64,000 bases of DNA from Gymnogyps californianus. Lineage: Eukaryota > Chordata > Aves > Accipitriformes > Cathartidae. Below, one piece after another: positions 23,076 through 37,212 of the stretch. Position numbers and translations under genes: made by a program. Within the stretch, counting starts at the first letter, position 1; every line of letters begins with the position of its first letter. The notes beneath the pieces are model-generated. The model was given only the letters and a program-made list of their open reading frames with translations. It searched no databases and was not told the origin of the DNA. The stretch spans positions 6,423,501 through 6,487,500 of the forward strand of contig NC_059476.1 in assembly GCF_018139145.2 (NCBI RefSeq). Direction: 5' to 3'.

Positions 23076-25379
23076 TCCTCGTAACCATTTCTTGCTTGTC
23101 AAAATTTTAGAAGCAGGATGAGGCATCTCTCGCAGCCTTACCAACCTGGCTGAGGCACTGGCATCGCTAAGTATGCAGTGCCGCAACTGTACCACGCCGG
23201 TGCAGGAGATGTCAAAACATTGGGCCACAAAGATGAGGGGAGGGAAGGTGGCTACAGATCAGTGGCTGGTTTACTCTTGCATTAGTGCCGTACCAGCCAT
23301 GCAAAGACCTAGAGAAAGAATTCATTCCTTATACTGAGAAAGAACAAAAGAGTCATTCTTAAAGAATTCAATTTGAGAGTGAGAAAGATTCTTCCTTGCT
23401 TCCAAAAAACCAGGGAGTCTTTTCCTCCCAGGCCATCCTGCCACATCAGTGATCAGGTAAGACCTTCTCAAAATCCCTTTCACACACATCTTGTCCTAGA
23501 GAAGCAGCCTCCAACCCGCTGTTACCATCAGACATATGCAAGGACTGAGCAAGAAGGAAACCCTGTAGGATGGAAGAATGCAGCAGCTCTGGTCACAATC
23601 CTTATGTTGGTGGGTGCATTACAGTAGATTGGAAAGTTAATTCTGTTGAATGAATTCCATCAGTGTATCTATCTGATTTATTTGTTAATAAACCTCAAAC
23701 CTAGTAGTTTCACATCTTGCTAAAAAACAGCCTCCAGACATCACTAATAAAAAGTAAACCTGAGAATTGCACAAGCAATTTACCAAATATGAAGAAAAGC
23801 GATGCTGAGCTCTTATAAATGCAGGGTTTTCAGCAAATTCCTGGATCCTCAGTTATATGGAATAACAGGGAACATTACAAAATCAGCAATTAACAAGCGG
23901 TTTTGAGTACCAAGTGGCTAAAAATGAAGTGCTCATTTACTTCCAAACAAAAAGTACTCCCCATCAAGTTTTTGGCAAACTAGAACTCTGAAGTGGCACC
24001 TGTCAATCATTCCCATCTGCCTGACACATTTATGTCAAATCAAATATCAAGAGGAGCACCTCGGCTGTAAAAATGATATTTCATAAAAGTTGCTGAAATT
24101 TTAAAAGCGTACATAATAGCCACCATATAAAGATATTGGAAGTTATATTCTAATGAGTAAGTGTAAAAAAGCAGAGAGATCTTTGGGGTTTATGCCTTTG
24201 TTTGTAAGTTGGATTTCTTCAGCTTTCGATGCAAAAACTCTTGGGTTTGTTTTTGGTGGCTTTTTTTCCTAATTGCCATCTTTGCAGACAGTATTGTGGA
24301 TGGTGCTAACGTTTTATCTATTATTCATCAAAGATTCTGTCATAAGAACTTAGTTCACACTTTTACTGAAGCTATACAGGTCAGGAAAAAAAGCAAGCTT
24401 ATCTTTGCGTTAACATTTAGGTTTTGCAAGGATAAAGTGCAACAGGAACTTTTATCATGTGATATAAAATAGGCAGTTGAGACTGAGACATTAACATGTG
24501 TTTGATAACACTCTGAGTTGCACATTTGGATATTGGACTATTAATTTAAACACGCAAATAAATTTCACCTTTGCATAGTATTAATCTGCAATTTAAATTA
24601 GCTTTATTTGACCTTATTGGATGTACATGAGGTGTGTGGTATTTTTCCCGTACACAAAAAGCAACCATATGCTTGCAATGGGAATAACGCCAGGTTCTCC
24701 AAGATAAATTACATACTGCATATGACTCTGCTGAAAACAACTGATGTTGACCTGAAACAATGCACAAGTCTGCATCAGCTTGGAGCTGTGGTACGTTTTT
24801 CTCTAGGTGAAACCCTTGCTTGGTTTAATATTGCACTTGCTCAGAAAGTCTTGTCACCACTCCCTGCCTTCCTGTCTATCTTGTAAATTATTGCTGCTGT
24901 TAAGCACTTCTTCTTAATAGGTTCAAGTTAGAAATACAGACTGCATCCTATCAAGTCCAGTGATGAAGCAAACACTGAAATGTCAAGGAAAGAGTTCAGG
25001 GAAAGAGGCAAGGAATGGAGTGAGGGAACTGTGATTAATCAGAAATTATTTACCTGGGCTGCCTATACTCACCCTGGACATTTCCTGAAAACATGTATAA
25101 AGACTGACTTACTTTGTGAACAAAACTCATCGTGAACAAAACAGCAGTTATAAGCTGTTCTCCTGGGCAATATGCCAGCTCACAGACCATACTTGAAACA
25201 GCTATATTGCTGTGCTTAAAGAATATAGGTTCTGAATGTTTTCTTTACAATAGCACTTTAGCATATTTAAAAGGTTAAATGCTCTAAAGAGAAATAAAAG
25301 CAACGGCTGGGCTACATTTTAATGCATTTTGTGAAAGTTAGCGTCCAGCTGCCAAAAAGAACATTATCTTTCCCCTCAG
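23076..25379. other. non-coding stretch with possible conserved elements
   Basis: No gene recognised. A strong acceptor/donor-like pair (TTTTCCTCCCAG and CAG/GTAAGA) brackets only 25 bases at 23432-23456 and is not called. At 23999-24009 CCTGTCAATCA matches the composite MEIS-PBX homeodomain site shape (TGTCA plus TCAATCA) inside a repeat-free patch that runs to about 24140 and looks like conserved non-coding DNA. Open frames of 87-92 codons near 24209-24886 have no recognisable domain. Confidence 0.45.
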
Positions 25380-25416
25380 GTTTGTAATGGGAACAGGTAT
25401 GATTTGGTCTTTTCAG

Positions 25417-25542
25417 GCCCGGATTTGTTGCACAGCTGCAGAGTAAACTGGTGCTGTAATTTGCAATGTACGATGCGCAAGGAGATCGGCCGAGGGGACC
25501 TTAAGGACCTCTATCAGCCTTCAATTCCCTGGTATGCTAAAG
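25417..25542 (+). other. candidate cryptic or unannotated exon
   Basis: A strong acceptor (GATTTGGTCTTTTCAG, cut before 25417) and a perfect donor (AAAG/GTGAGT, cut after 25542) bracket 126 bases. A second strong acceptor, CTTTCCCCTCAG, would start the exon at 25380. One of three frames is open across it: the other two hit TAA, while the third encodes 41 full codons, including an internal ATG (RKEIGRGDL follows it) and ending SIPWYAK plus one base (phase 1). The peptide is not recognised. By chance roughly one such 8-base donor is expected per strand in 64 kb, so this may be a coincidence, an untranslated exon or a lncRNA exon. Confidence 0.25.
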
Positions 25543-28500
25543 GTGAGTAAAAAACGCATCACCTGGGATGGTAGGGGGTGGCGGTGGGTGGAAATAAAAA
25601 GGACAAAATAAATGAAGGCAGGATCTGTATTGTTGAAAGTTGCTCAGAGAAGATGAATCAAAAAATGGCCAGGTAGTTTAGATAGAAGAAGATAGAAAGA
25701 TAAATTGGATGACCCCTTAGGATCCCTTCTATCTATTTTTAAATGATGTGTCAGACAGCACACCAACCACATTTCAAGATTGCAACAGGAGTCTCTGCTT
25801 CCCTCTGTGTGCTCCTCTTTGCACAACTGTCACACACGCAGGTACCAAATTCTTGTGTAGGTTGGGTAGAGGAGTACTCCTTAAAGATGCTGGTGGCCTT
25901 TTCTCTCCATGTATGTCATGGCATGTGACTATTTTCATAAGGAGTGCTAGCTGCTACACGTCAAAAAGGCAACTTTCCTAAACAACATTCCTGAGAAATA
26001 GGTAATGGAGGTAACAAGTATAATTGCCTGGTGATCCATTACACAATAAAAAAAAATGAGAGAGAGACCTAAATAATAGAAAATCAGGCTCACCACGATA
26101 CCAGGTCTGGTTTCCTAGCCAGCAGTGTTTCATACAGCAACTATCACTCTGCTACTCCACTGCCTTGTAAACCAGCAGCCTCTGCCACCGATGCTGTTCA
26201 GGGGTATTTTACAAAAAGTGACTATTTGCAGACAACTTCAAATTAACAATAAATTTTTAAAATGTCTTATGATGTGAATAATAGTGCATGACCGTTGTCA
26301 ATGATTTCAGGATAACACAGTATTAACAGAAGAGAATAAGTCTTTAGGAGATCCTTCTTTGAGAAGAGTTAGTCGCTCCGAGAAGTGCGAGCTTTTTTTC
26401 TGGTTTATATGTATTCTGTCTGTTGTCCCAAATTTTTATACTGTTTCCCATCCAAGAGTTTTCCATACAATATTGTTAGTCTGATGAAGAGGACTTTGAA
26501 GAAACTGGTCAGACTCTCATTTCCTGTAATGTTAGGGTAGCTTTTGACTCTTACGAATTAAAAAAAATAAGCTGGCACTCCAAACAGAGCTGAAAATAAT
26601 CTGAGCAATCTTATCTAAAGGCAAAATAATTTTCTTAAATTTCCAATTAAAGCAAATCAGAAGAGAAAAAAGTCAAGTGTTCAAGGCCTATATCTGGTCA
26701 TAATTTTTCAGTGTCAATGTAATAGAGTTCTGATTAGTACGTTGCCCTCGTTTCTTCAAACACTATTTTAGTCACTGACATATCGTTGATTCTTTATTAA
26801 TATGATAATTGTTTAAAAGGCACTGACAAGGAACAAGAAAAATCAAGGAGCATTAATCACACAGTCTAATTATTTTTTAACATGGTAAATACTTACCGAG
26901 TCACAGACTAGTTGTTCTTATCTAGGTCTATAGATATGGGGAATTGCCTAGGTATGGGGAATTGCCAGACTTCAAGGGAGCTGAGTGAGCAGAGGCTGCA
27001 GAAGGAAGCATGGAGGTAGCAGGGCAGAAGCGCCCGTGGGGAAGGGGAGTACAGGGACCTTGATCTCTGTCCCCGTCAAGGTGAAGAACTACTCTTCCAG
27101 GCTGTCACCAGCCTAGGGCTGGTTGTGTTTTAGTATAATTTCCTCTTTTTTCCTGTTTTCCCCCTACTCCTCACCTTCCCCTGCAGGATACTTTGCTGAT
27201 CTTTCTCTCTCTCTGTGGACCTGACAGCTCAAGTAATTGGGATTTTTGTACAGCATCATATATCACTGCTAGATACACCTTTAGTGACCTAAACTCTTTG
27301 ACATCTGTTTGAAGACGTAGGTAAAATGAATCACTGCTCTTAGTGTCTAGTAAATAAGTCTGCACCTTTTATTGCTGCCAGAATGGTAGTGTTAACCTGT
27401 TATTCCAGGTTAACAGTTTAGGACACGCCGATGAAGAAAGTGTTCACAGTCACCCCGACTCACCTGGGGTTGTGCAATCTCCTTTCTCTGCCGTTATTCT
27501 TTTTCATTGAATATATATGGTATTATAAGTCTGGTATTGTGAGAAGGCACAAACAGAAGCAAAGAGGCCCCCGAGTCAGTCCCCTAACATCGCGGAGAAG
27601 CAATCCTGCAATGTTTGCTGAGAGATTACCTGCTCGCCAAGAGGGGCTGTGGTAGAAATGGATTGGAGGAGATATAGATGGCAAAGCTGGATTCCTCCAT
27701 TCACTTCCTACAATTGAAGTTTTGTTTCTTTTATCCTACCTAAATATACTATTAGTTATCAAACCGAATCTACAGGGGGAATAATCTTCTCTGTAGTTTA
27801 TCTTTTTCTCATTTACTTTGCCAAACAAAATGTTCCTCAGTACCAGTTTGTTCAACAGATGCAGTTGCATGGCAGTTTTAAATAGAGCTTAGCACTGTGC
27901 ACAGCTGAGGTAATATCACATTTGAGCTGCTTTCTGTTTCCACTCGATAATTGTTTATCTTTGACTTTTAAAGTCTGTCAGATGTACGTGTGACAACTGT
28001 GAAATCTATTGTAAAGACTAACACACAGGGCTGATATAGTTCTGTTTTGATATCATTACTTTAACCTTAGCTGGAATGCATTATGTTACAGTGTGTTATA
28101 TTGACCTGTCAGGAAACTACCAAAACCTTTGGCTTTAATGGACACATGGAAGTAGGAAAGTGCAAAAAAAGGTCACTTCTCATAGCAACATGTCAGATCC
28201 AGTAAGAAGTAAGACCAAACCAGCGTGGCCAAGCAATGGATGAAAGGACTCCTCTCGTTCCCAGATGCAAACCCTACACTTCCTGAGGTTTGATCAAGTA
28301 TTTTCTAGTTTCCCTTGGTATCAGAACTATGGATGGAGATATCATGGCACTGTGCTTGTGAAACTAAAGGAAAAGCTCTAGAAATATCACAGAAAGCTTT
28401 CATTATTTCTAAACTGTATTTTAGACTGTTAAATATCAGATTTAGGATGTGCTTAAGGTTTCTGCGGAAAGTAATTCAAGAGTTCCATATGGGAATTTGA

Positions 28501-31500
28501 ACCTGCATAATTGTCTATAAAAGTCAGAGATGTTCACATTCTTGGTTCATGAGTAATCCCCCTCTGAAGTCTCTGTTAACTGATTGCATCATATGTTTTT
28601 ACTCAATGGCTGTCAAACTGGAAGTACTTTTCTTTTTTCTACTTCAGAGAAGAAAAGAGCGAGGGCAAACACAATAGATTTTCAAATATGTAAAACATAA
28701 TTGACAGAAGAAGAGGTGATTCTCCCTAAGCACCCTATAAGACAAGAAGCAGTAGCTTTAAATTGTGTTGAGGAAGTTCAAGGTAGGGCAAAAGGAAAAG
28801 ATGAATAATAGTGGAGCATGGGAAGAGATTACCAGAGGTGGCTGTGGTGTCTTTGTCACTGAGGGTTTCCAAGAAGACGATGGTTGGTCAAGAAAGGTTT
28901 ACATAATAGTCAGATCTGCCGTGGGAGGGAAGATCTGGGCCAGCAGCTTTCAGAGGAACATCTGCTATGACTGTAGTAAAGTCAATGTGGCTCCCATTTT
29001 AAGGACTGAAGACAAAATGCTTTAGAGGAGATTCTGCGTTGCCACGTGGACCAGGGCTGAAATCCCTGGTAGCTCCAGTCATTACCGCAGCGTCACTGAG
29101 CCGCTCACCCGGACCGCCTCCTAGATTCCCCGACTTCTGTGGTGTGGTCCTATCTAGAGTGGCTGACACACACGCTAGGACATGATGTTTGCAAAAATGC
29201 TACCACTTCTGTGAGCACAATGAGTAATTGCTGAAGGCAGCTAGGCTCTGCACCATAATAGCAACAGTAGCCTGTGGAATTTGACAATTTATATCATACC
29301 GCAATAACCATTATGTGGAAAAATTTTCTAATCCTAAATACGAGTGCAAATAATAAGGTCAGAATCTCTTAAGAAGTTGTAATCCTCCTGTGGGTTTTCC
29401 ATAAAGATTGAGAAAGTAAATGGTAACTAATTATATTTGTTTGTGGTTATTTGTATCAATTCTCGTATCTGCAGCTAAAATTGTTTTTTACTGAATTTGT
29501 TTGTCATTAAAAATGAAGTTATATCTGATGGGTTATAAATTAAGATATAATGATTTAATGTCCCATTCTAGGGAAATAAAACTGGTAATAGTGAGTCCTG
29601 ACATCTTACAATATCTGGTAAAATTGATTAAACATGGACCAGCATTTTCAGAAGTGATTACAGACTCTGAGCACCTCATTAGGGAAATCATGCCTAGCGT
29701 TTTGTGAATATCATGCTGCTTCTTCATGTCTAAGGTAGAGTATTTAAAAGTGAGACATATACAAATACCAGTTACTTAGGAAATGTGTCATGACCCACAA
29801 ACCTAGGGGGAGCAAGCACAACTGATCTGCAAATCCATATCGCATTTTCAAGGAATGATCCCATATAAATCCAGTTAAACCTACTATCCGGTGAAACCTA
29901 CTATTCCTTTAGAAATTGTACGTATTAATACTGCTGATTGAATTACAGAATAGAATTTCTCCAGATCAATTGCTCATGATCAGTAAACTTTCTTCTAACT
30001 GTTTCAAAATATGTCTGATGATAGAGCAGGTATAAAGGAAAATAGCACCAAGGGGATTGTTCATTTTTTCATATACAGGCAAAATAGAGATGGCTGAACT
30101 AAACAGAGACTAAAATAAAATTGAATGATAAAACATTCTGAATTTTCCGTTCTTGTCCACAATTAATTCATCCAAAACAACTAATCATCTCGCATTTGTA
30201 ACTGTAATAACTTCATTAAAACTGTACTTTTGAATAAAGTTACAATTTCAAAAGGTATTTATATAAAGGACAACTTTTGCCCAGTTCTACTGTAGCTTAC
30301 ATTTTGGTCCCCACAATAATGTATGCAAGCTAGGGCCTCTAGTCAGGCACAATAATATATAACACAGTGAATGGATAACCAATTATATAATTAAGGTATT
30401 TAGCTACTTTGAAAGTATCTTTTGTTTCTACAAGCATCACTGTTGAGCAGGCCATGTTACAGCTAAGCTCTCTGCTTCGGAAATTGTTCACATCATCTGC
30501 TGTGGATCCTTGACTTTTCACCACTGTGGTGGTGTTTCTCACGCGATTATTAATAGCTCAGTTAAGAGGTAAACATTTTGGAAGTAAATAAAGCAGAAAC
30601 ATTCCCTATATCGAAAACTGATCTTATCACCTGCCTGGACTTCATTTCTTCCTTGTAACAGTTTCTGTATGTTTGCTCGTCCTACAGGCAAACCTTCACA
30701 GAATGGATGTCACGCGATTTATCTGCTGGTTCTAAAATGGGAATAATCACTGCCGACTTTGAAATACGGGTAAAGTCTGCATTTGAGTCTGCGCACTCTT
30801 GGCATGGCTACCTTGTTATCTGCTGGATTACGAGAAAATGCTACCTTTGCAAGTAGTCTGTGTATTTGATCTGGGTCGGTAGGGTCAGGGCACGGAGTGA
30901 TGATCTGAATGTTTTTATGCTATTTGTTATGCTCACATAAAAGGTCCATATAGGCAAACCCATAAGGCCATGGGAATGCCAGTTTATGCAGCGAACACTA
31001 TTCCCTGTTAACTTTCATGCGTGGCATTTTAAAAAGTAATGGGTTGTAATTAAGTGTGTGAACATGAGACATGGGAAAAAAAAGATAAAAGACTGAATAT
31101 TAGGAAACAGCTCTGGAGCACTTAGTAAAAGTTTGCTTTTTTGAGGATACATATGACATAGTGTCCACACGACATACAGATTTTTAACTTCGGTTGTTGC
31201 CAGTTCATCCCTTTGAGTCCCTGCTAAATAACGCTGATCTCACCATATGATATTTTGAGGCTTTAAGTTAGTAGAGATGCTCTTGTTTTGAAAGAGGTTA
31301 AAAACAACAGAAAAGACACACCCTTTGGAATCATGGAACTTCCTTTGCAGAAGAATCCATGTCAATACTCATCTTGCTTTTGATTTCTGTTCAGGCAATG
31401 ACATCTCTTCCTACCTTCCCCTGAAGTTTCAGACAAAATGACAGTCCCCTTTACTTTCCATCCTAAACTGCAGCAAGGTGTTATATGCCTAGTTAAACAG

Positions 31501-32868
31501 ACAACTTATTCAACACCAGAGGTGGTTATATTTTATTAAGGTAATTGTTATACAATATGCACAGACACAAAATCCTTACACACACTTAAATATTTTCTTA
31601 AGTATTTTGGAAACTTCTGGGAGAAGATGTGATATATAGATGTAGATATAAACCATTTTACTTGCTTGCCACTCTATAAACTACATCTTCAGAATGTTCA
31701 GACTCTCCCCTAAATAGGATTTTTAATTATCAGCAGACTAAATTAATATCTAAAAAAAATATATATGGAAATGTTTGTGTGCGGTCTTTGGCTTAAAGCA
31801 TACTTAGGTAACAGCTTGTATAAATAAAAAAAGGTAGTGGGGTAATTGCACCTCAGGTAAAGCAACATGCATAATATATTTAGATCTCACTGAATCCAAT
31901 TACTGAAAAATCCTTCTTCCTTTTAGAAACAGTAGTTTAGCTGAAATTTCAAAATTTCAAAATGTGGCTGTTCCTTTGATATATTTAACCCGAGCTGCCC
32001 ACATCAAATGAGCAATTACTTTTTTAGACAGCATTTCCTTTGATTAATATTCTCTGGACTTTTTAGTTAGAATTCTTCAAGTATTTTTAATTAAACAGAA
32101 AAACCCTAGGTAATGCTTGGCAAATTAAGGTCCTAGTGGTTTGTTTAATTTAGTCTGAGACTAGTTGTTCATGATAAATAAAAATAGTACAGATTGTTAA
32201 AACACAGGAGAAGAGAGATGAGGGAAACCAACCGACTAAAAGAGATGTGCAGTGTCTCTGAACATTAACACGTATTTTGTTGATAAGGACCCATGATTAA
32301 TTATGTTTTATTACTCTACCAACCCACAAGGAATAACTGTGCTCTAGAAAAAAATTCTGCTACTTCTTAAAACTGTCTTCTGCCTTTGCAAAGTCTGCAC
32401 AATAGGAAGCCCTGACTGATCTATGCTTGTATACAGGTGATTGAAGGCACAACGTGGTAGGATGTAGAAAGAGGAGTCATCCTACACTGAACTGAGAAAT
32501 TAGGTCCTAGGCTTGTCCCAGATTTCACCAGTGTAACTGGAGAAGATTTTTTTTATTCTCATGCAGACCCTATTGCAATATAATGTGAGGAACCAATCTG
32601 TTCCTCTCCTCCCTAATGGAAGCAAAATTGGAAAATGATGTTCAGGTATTTCCAAGGAAGAGGAGGGAATCATAAAGGGCTATTTAATTGTAAATAACTA
32701 CATAGAGAACAGATCTGACAAAGTGGGGCAAGATCATCTTACACAGCTGCTAAGGTAATAAGAAGTGCCTTAAACAAGGGGGCATCCCCCTGTGGGGGAT
32801 GGAGACCAAAGGCAGAAAAGAAATGGAGCAACGGCGGTCAAGAGGAAATTTGTGTAGAGAAACAGAGA
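25543..32868. other. non-coding stretch, unannotated
   Basis: No gene recognised. At 25690-25750 the phrase TTGGATGACCCCTTAGGATC followed by CCTTCTATCTATTTTTAAATG faintly resembles the end of an old plus-strand CR1 (GGATGATCCCTTGAGATCCC), but it is too degraded to call. A hairpin, CATCCCCC-TGT-GGGGGATG, occurs at 32783-32801. Open frames do not exceed about 86 codons and show no domains. The sections at 26200-26340 and 30120-30240 are AT-rich and repeat-free. Confidence 0.55.
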
Positions 32869-33180
32869 CAGACTGTTCTCAGAGGTTGCAGCAAAATGGC
32901 TGGAGTCAATGGACACATGTTAAAGCAAGGAAAATTTCTTCAGACACTGGGGTAAAATTCTTCACAGTGTGAGTGGTTTAGCATGGAATGGAGCCCAGAG
33001 AGGCTGTGAAATCTCCAGCCTTTGAAATACTGAAAGCTTGGCTGGACAAAGACCTGAGCTACCGGATCAAGCCTGAAAATGGATCTAACTTCAAAGCTGG
33101 CTCTGTCCTGGGTTGGGGGGACTGGAGCAGATGTCCTCTGGATGTTCATTCCAACCTACATTTTTCCATGATTCTGTGAT
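32869..33180 (+). mobile_element. old CR1 LINE 3' end, plus strand
   Basis: Successive phrases match a sense-strand CR1 3' region in order: GACTGTTCTCAGAGGTTGCA, AGCAAGGAAAATTTCTTCAG, AAATTCTTCACAGTGTGAGT, GCCCAGAGAGGCTGTGAAAT, TCCAGCCTTTGAAATACTGA, GGCTGGACAAAGACCTGAGC, GGGACTGGAGCAGATG, TTCCAACCTAC and the terminal ATGATTCTGTGAT. The element is 5'-truncated, keeping little more than its 3' untranslated region, and is clearly older than the copy at 16632. Weak similarity may extend left of 32869. Short open frames on both strands within it are by-products. Confidence 0.9.
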
Positions 33181-33535
33181 ACAGATCTGAAATCGCTACA
33201 TGGAAACTGGGGGATGTGTCTACATGTTTTGAAGAACTGAGTACAAGGGCTGTCTAACGACAAAGCCAGTCACTGCTTGAACTATACAGAAATGAAAGCT
33301 GAAGAGGAAGGAAGCAGCTCAAAGCTAGGCTGACATACGGTATTGGCTGTAACATGACAACGTTTTAGTGGTAAGCTGTATCTCAAGCACCAGATATGCT
33401 GCATTAAGATCCCTAAAATCTAATTGGTTTCACTGATGATGGAAAGCTCACACAATGTTTCACAATGGTGGGATAAGTGAAGATAATCAGAACAGTGGAA
33501 TAAAGTCCTCATAAACATGCACACCAACACTCCTT

Positions 33536-33554
33536 AAAAAAAAAAAAAAAAAAA
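33536..33554. repeat. A(19) homopolymer
   Basis: Nineteen uninterrupted A residues. No retroelement body is recognisable immediately upstream (left), so it is not called as a processed-pseudogene or LINE tail. Confidence 0.9.
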
Positions 33555-36500
33555 TGAAGTGCCATATGTGTTAAACAAAACATGTTATACATCTCTAAAT
33601 TTGCACATTATTTACTTTAAGGTTACAAGTTATTTTAAGAAAAAAACCTTGTATCAAAATCATTTCTGTCCATGACAGAAACGTCTGTTCTCTCCAAGAA
33701 TTAACAGAAGCAGCTGAGAAGGAAGAACAGCTGTGAGAAAGACTGAGTAGAGGTGCAGACAACACGGCCGTAATCTGGACCTCGCCCTTGGTTTGGTCTG
33801 TATAGTTGGAACTCATATCCACCAGATGAGACACAAGATCTTTCTATAAAAAGAAAAGGAAGGAATTTTTGAAAGTAGTTTTAGTGACTTACCTCTACTT
33901 TTGCTCATACCAGTGGCAGGGACATAAACAGGGTAGCTGAGCTCAAATGCATACCACTTTTTAAAATCCTACCTTAAGATGAGGGGTAGAAAGATGAAGC
34001 AGGGGAGGTCATAAGACATGTAATAAAGGTAGTACATCCAATAAATATTATCAAGCACACCTAAAGCTTTTTCTTACTTTGCATCATACTCTATTAAGGC
34101 TTCTGAATCTTATAAAGAAAGTGGTCATTTCATCTTGTTCTTTTGGGCAACTTCAACATTTTTAACATTTTGTCCAGTGCATTTTTATAAGTAAAAGTCA
34201 TGCAGTAGGGTGTTTGCAGAAATACAATACCAAAAAGGTTCAAAAAGTAACTAATATTTCTGAATAAAAATATTCAGATATTTTTGACATTATTTTACAT
34301 TTCAGCAGTATATTTCTTATGTGGATTGTCTCTTACCTTCTTCAATTTTATGAATAAATACTGCACTAGGCAGGCCAGGCTTGCAGAGTGCCTTTGAAAT
34401 AAGTAATATTGCCTTCTCCCAGAAAAGTTCCCCACCAGAAAATCTAGACTTTTCCCTTTTAATCTACGGTACACAAACTGGCCAGTTCGGAGTTAGTCAA
34501 GTAGTAAAATGACCCCATAAATCACACAATGATGAAGAAGGCAAGTAGAGTTCCTCTGTGGCGGGTGATAGATAAATCTGACAAAAATGAAAATAATTTT
34601 GAAGGGTTCATATTCTTTCTTTCTCTATATTGCTAGCTCTGGGTTATTCATCAGAGCTTAACTTTGGTAAATACATCGCCGATACTATTCTTGCCCATGG
34701 CTAAAACAACTTTCCTATCCAAGATGGAATAATTTGTTTGGTCAGTCATGCAATTTCAGAAATGCAATTAACATAAGTAATACTTTTTCTAGTCTGAGCA
34801 TTGGGAAAGCCCAGCTCCCATAAAGAATAATCAAATCTGTATAATTGTAAGCGTCATTGATACAAGCTGGTTTTACTTTTTTGTTTTGTTACTTTCTTTA
34901 CAACATCTGGATTAATGATATTGTGGAAAATTACAGCCCATGCCATTTAAACTCAAAGCATCTACAATTCCTGATAGTGCTCACATATTCCATTTTATTT
35001 GCTATTTGTGCATCAGCTAAACAAAAAACTACATAAAAGGAAGGTGATTGTAGTTCTGTTAGAACCATATGCTTCCCCACTGCTGCTCTTTTGATAAATT
35101 CTATTTCCCACTCTTGCTATTGGGATCAAGTGTTTATAATGTCCAAGACTTTTTCATTAACTAGGCTCTCAGCCTAGTAGCTTCCCCGAGCTGTGGTCAC
35201 GGTATTCAGCTTGGAGAGAATTTTGGAAAGCTGGAGGTATGTATTACTTTTTTGTTTCATAGGATGTCTGTATCTATTTGCTTGTATTCAAATGTTGAAT
35301 CAGAGTGACTTTTGATCAGCTCTTAGCTTTCTATTTGTTGCTGAGAGGAGAGAATACAAACCAGTTCAATTTCTCACCTCAGAGCAAACGTTAAATCCAT
35401 GTACAACTTTACTGTTTCACTTATCTAATGCTTTTTCATCCCACCAAAAGATAAAATTTCTGTGCAGAAGTAACACTTAAGCTGAGATTTTCAAACAGCA
35501 GCCTAAATCTCATTAAATCTCAGAAGACTTTGATATATTTGACTTTTGACAATTCCAGAATTAAACAATAATATAAAGGAAATGCTTTCAAGTAAAGATG
35601 ATGTTTTCAGATACAACTCGACATGGAGCTGAGTTGCGTTTTTGCATTCATCTGCCAGGCACCCACCCAGTAGTTAGAAAGAACATTGAGTTCACATGGA
35701 TGCCACCGAGGAATAAGTGTAATTGAGAATCTGCTCCCATATTCATTTCCTGATTTATATAACGACAAGGCTGGAAATAACCAGAACCACCGCCTTTCTG
35801 ATCAAAGACTTTAAAAAGAAGGGCTGCGCTCAGAAGCCAATACCCAGATGCACCTCATTGACTCTGATGTTTCACTGATGGCTTGAGATGCTGGCAGAGT
35901 CAATAAAATTCTTTAACATATTGATCTATACAATGTCTCAATGCTTTGAAGTGCATTTCAGCAGTCCAGCAGCTAGCTTAAGCTTTCGTATTGCTATGTT
36001 TCAAACCTTTCAGATTTTTAGATTTCTGATCTTTTTAGAAAGAGTGATTTGAAGTTATTTATCACCAGGCTTTTAGCTTCTTTGAGAGTTCCAGATATGC
36101 AAAATATCTTTTTTTTTTTCTCCATACCAATGAGTCCGTTCCAGGTTAGTGTAAGATTAGTACAAGTCAGTTGAGGATTCATTAAAGAAAAGGAGATTTA
36201 GAACAGTCATCAGTCACAGGCATCACATTTCCAAATGGAAACACAGGCTAGGGACATGTCTGCTTGTGTGGCAGGTCTGCCTGTAGTAAAGCAATGCCCC
36301 TTGTGCCTGAACAGCTACCTCTCTTCGACCTTCAGATTAGATCAAGAATAGAGAGGACCTAACTGAACTTTTCCCAAAAGTTCATTCCTGTCAAGTCATT
36401 CATTAATATAAAAGTGATGGTCTTCACCAGAGCCTCAACCATGGGGTTATAAAACCTTTTACTGCTAAATCAGAAACATTTATCACCCATCCAAGTTTCT

Positions 36501-37212
36501 GCCTATGACTTCGTGTATTTTCAATGACATCTGACAAAACAGGGACAAGAAACATCAGCTCTAGGAAAGCTCAGAAGAATGACATATTAATTTTATCTAT
36601 TTACAAGACTATTTTTAGCACTTCCTAACATGGATGTGGCTAACAATTTCATTCCTCTTCATGATACAGATGATTCTTTTACACTTACATTTCCATTCAT
36701 TGTCATTTTTCTATGGTTATATTACTATTGCAACTCGATGATGTACTTAGTTACTAAAAACCATCCTAAGAGAAATGTAAATAGAAACCAGGAAAAAAAG
36801 TATTTTTCTCTTCTTCCTAATGAACAGTAAGATCCCAGTAGGTTTTCTAGACATTAGCATAGTTCTGTATATCAGTATACCCAAAATTTACTTCACTTGT
36901 ATCAAACAAAGTACTTAGACCTAAATTTTCCATGCATGCGTTTCCAAAATTCTCAAGAATTACAAAAGAGTCAAGAAAACAATCCTAGAATTCTACTTTT
37001 TCAGTTGATTTCTTTACACAGTGGGATGTGCAGAAAATTTTTACATTTTTATGTTGTACCCAGATGGATTAATAACCATGATCAGGAGAAGGAGGACAAC
37101 AAAGCCAGAAAGATAACAAACTGAGAGATTAAGTTGTATAAGGCTTCAGAGGGACTGTTTCTCAAAATAGGCTTTTAGCAAAAATCTAACCTTTCAAAAT
37201 TTTATATTCATG

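Noticed and set aside
23432..23456. 25-base microexon between a strong acceptor and CAG/GTAAGA
   Set aside because: Too short to evaluate and splice-like pairs at this distance are common by chance; no open frame information.
25690..25750. Faint CR1 3'-end similarity (GGATGACCCCTTAGGATCCC)
   Set aside because: Only about 40 bases resemble CR1 and the terminal ATTCTRTG repeat is missing; not distinguishable from chance by eye.
35173..35236. 64-base exon-like segment ending GAG/GTATGT
   Set aside because: An AG lies within the acceptor tract just upstream, two frames are open (uninformative), and the donor is only moderate.
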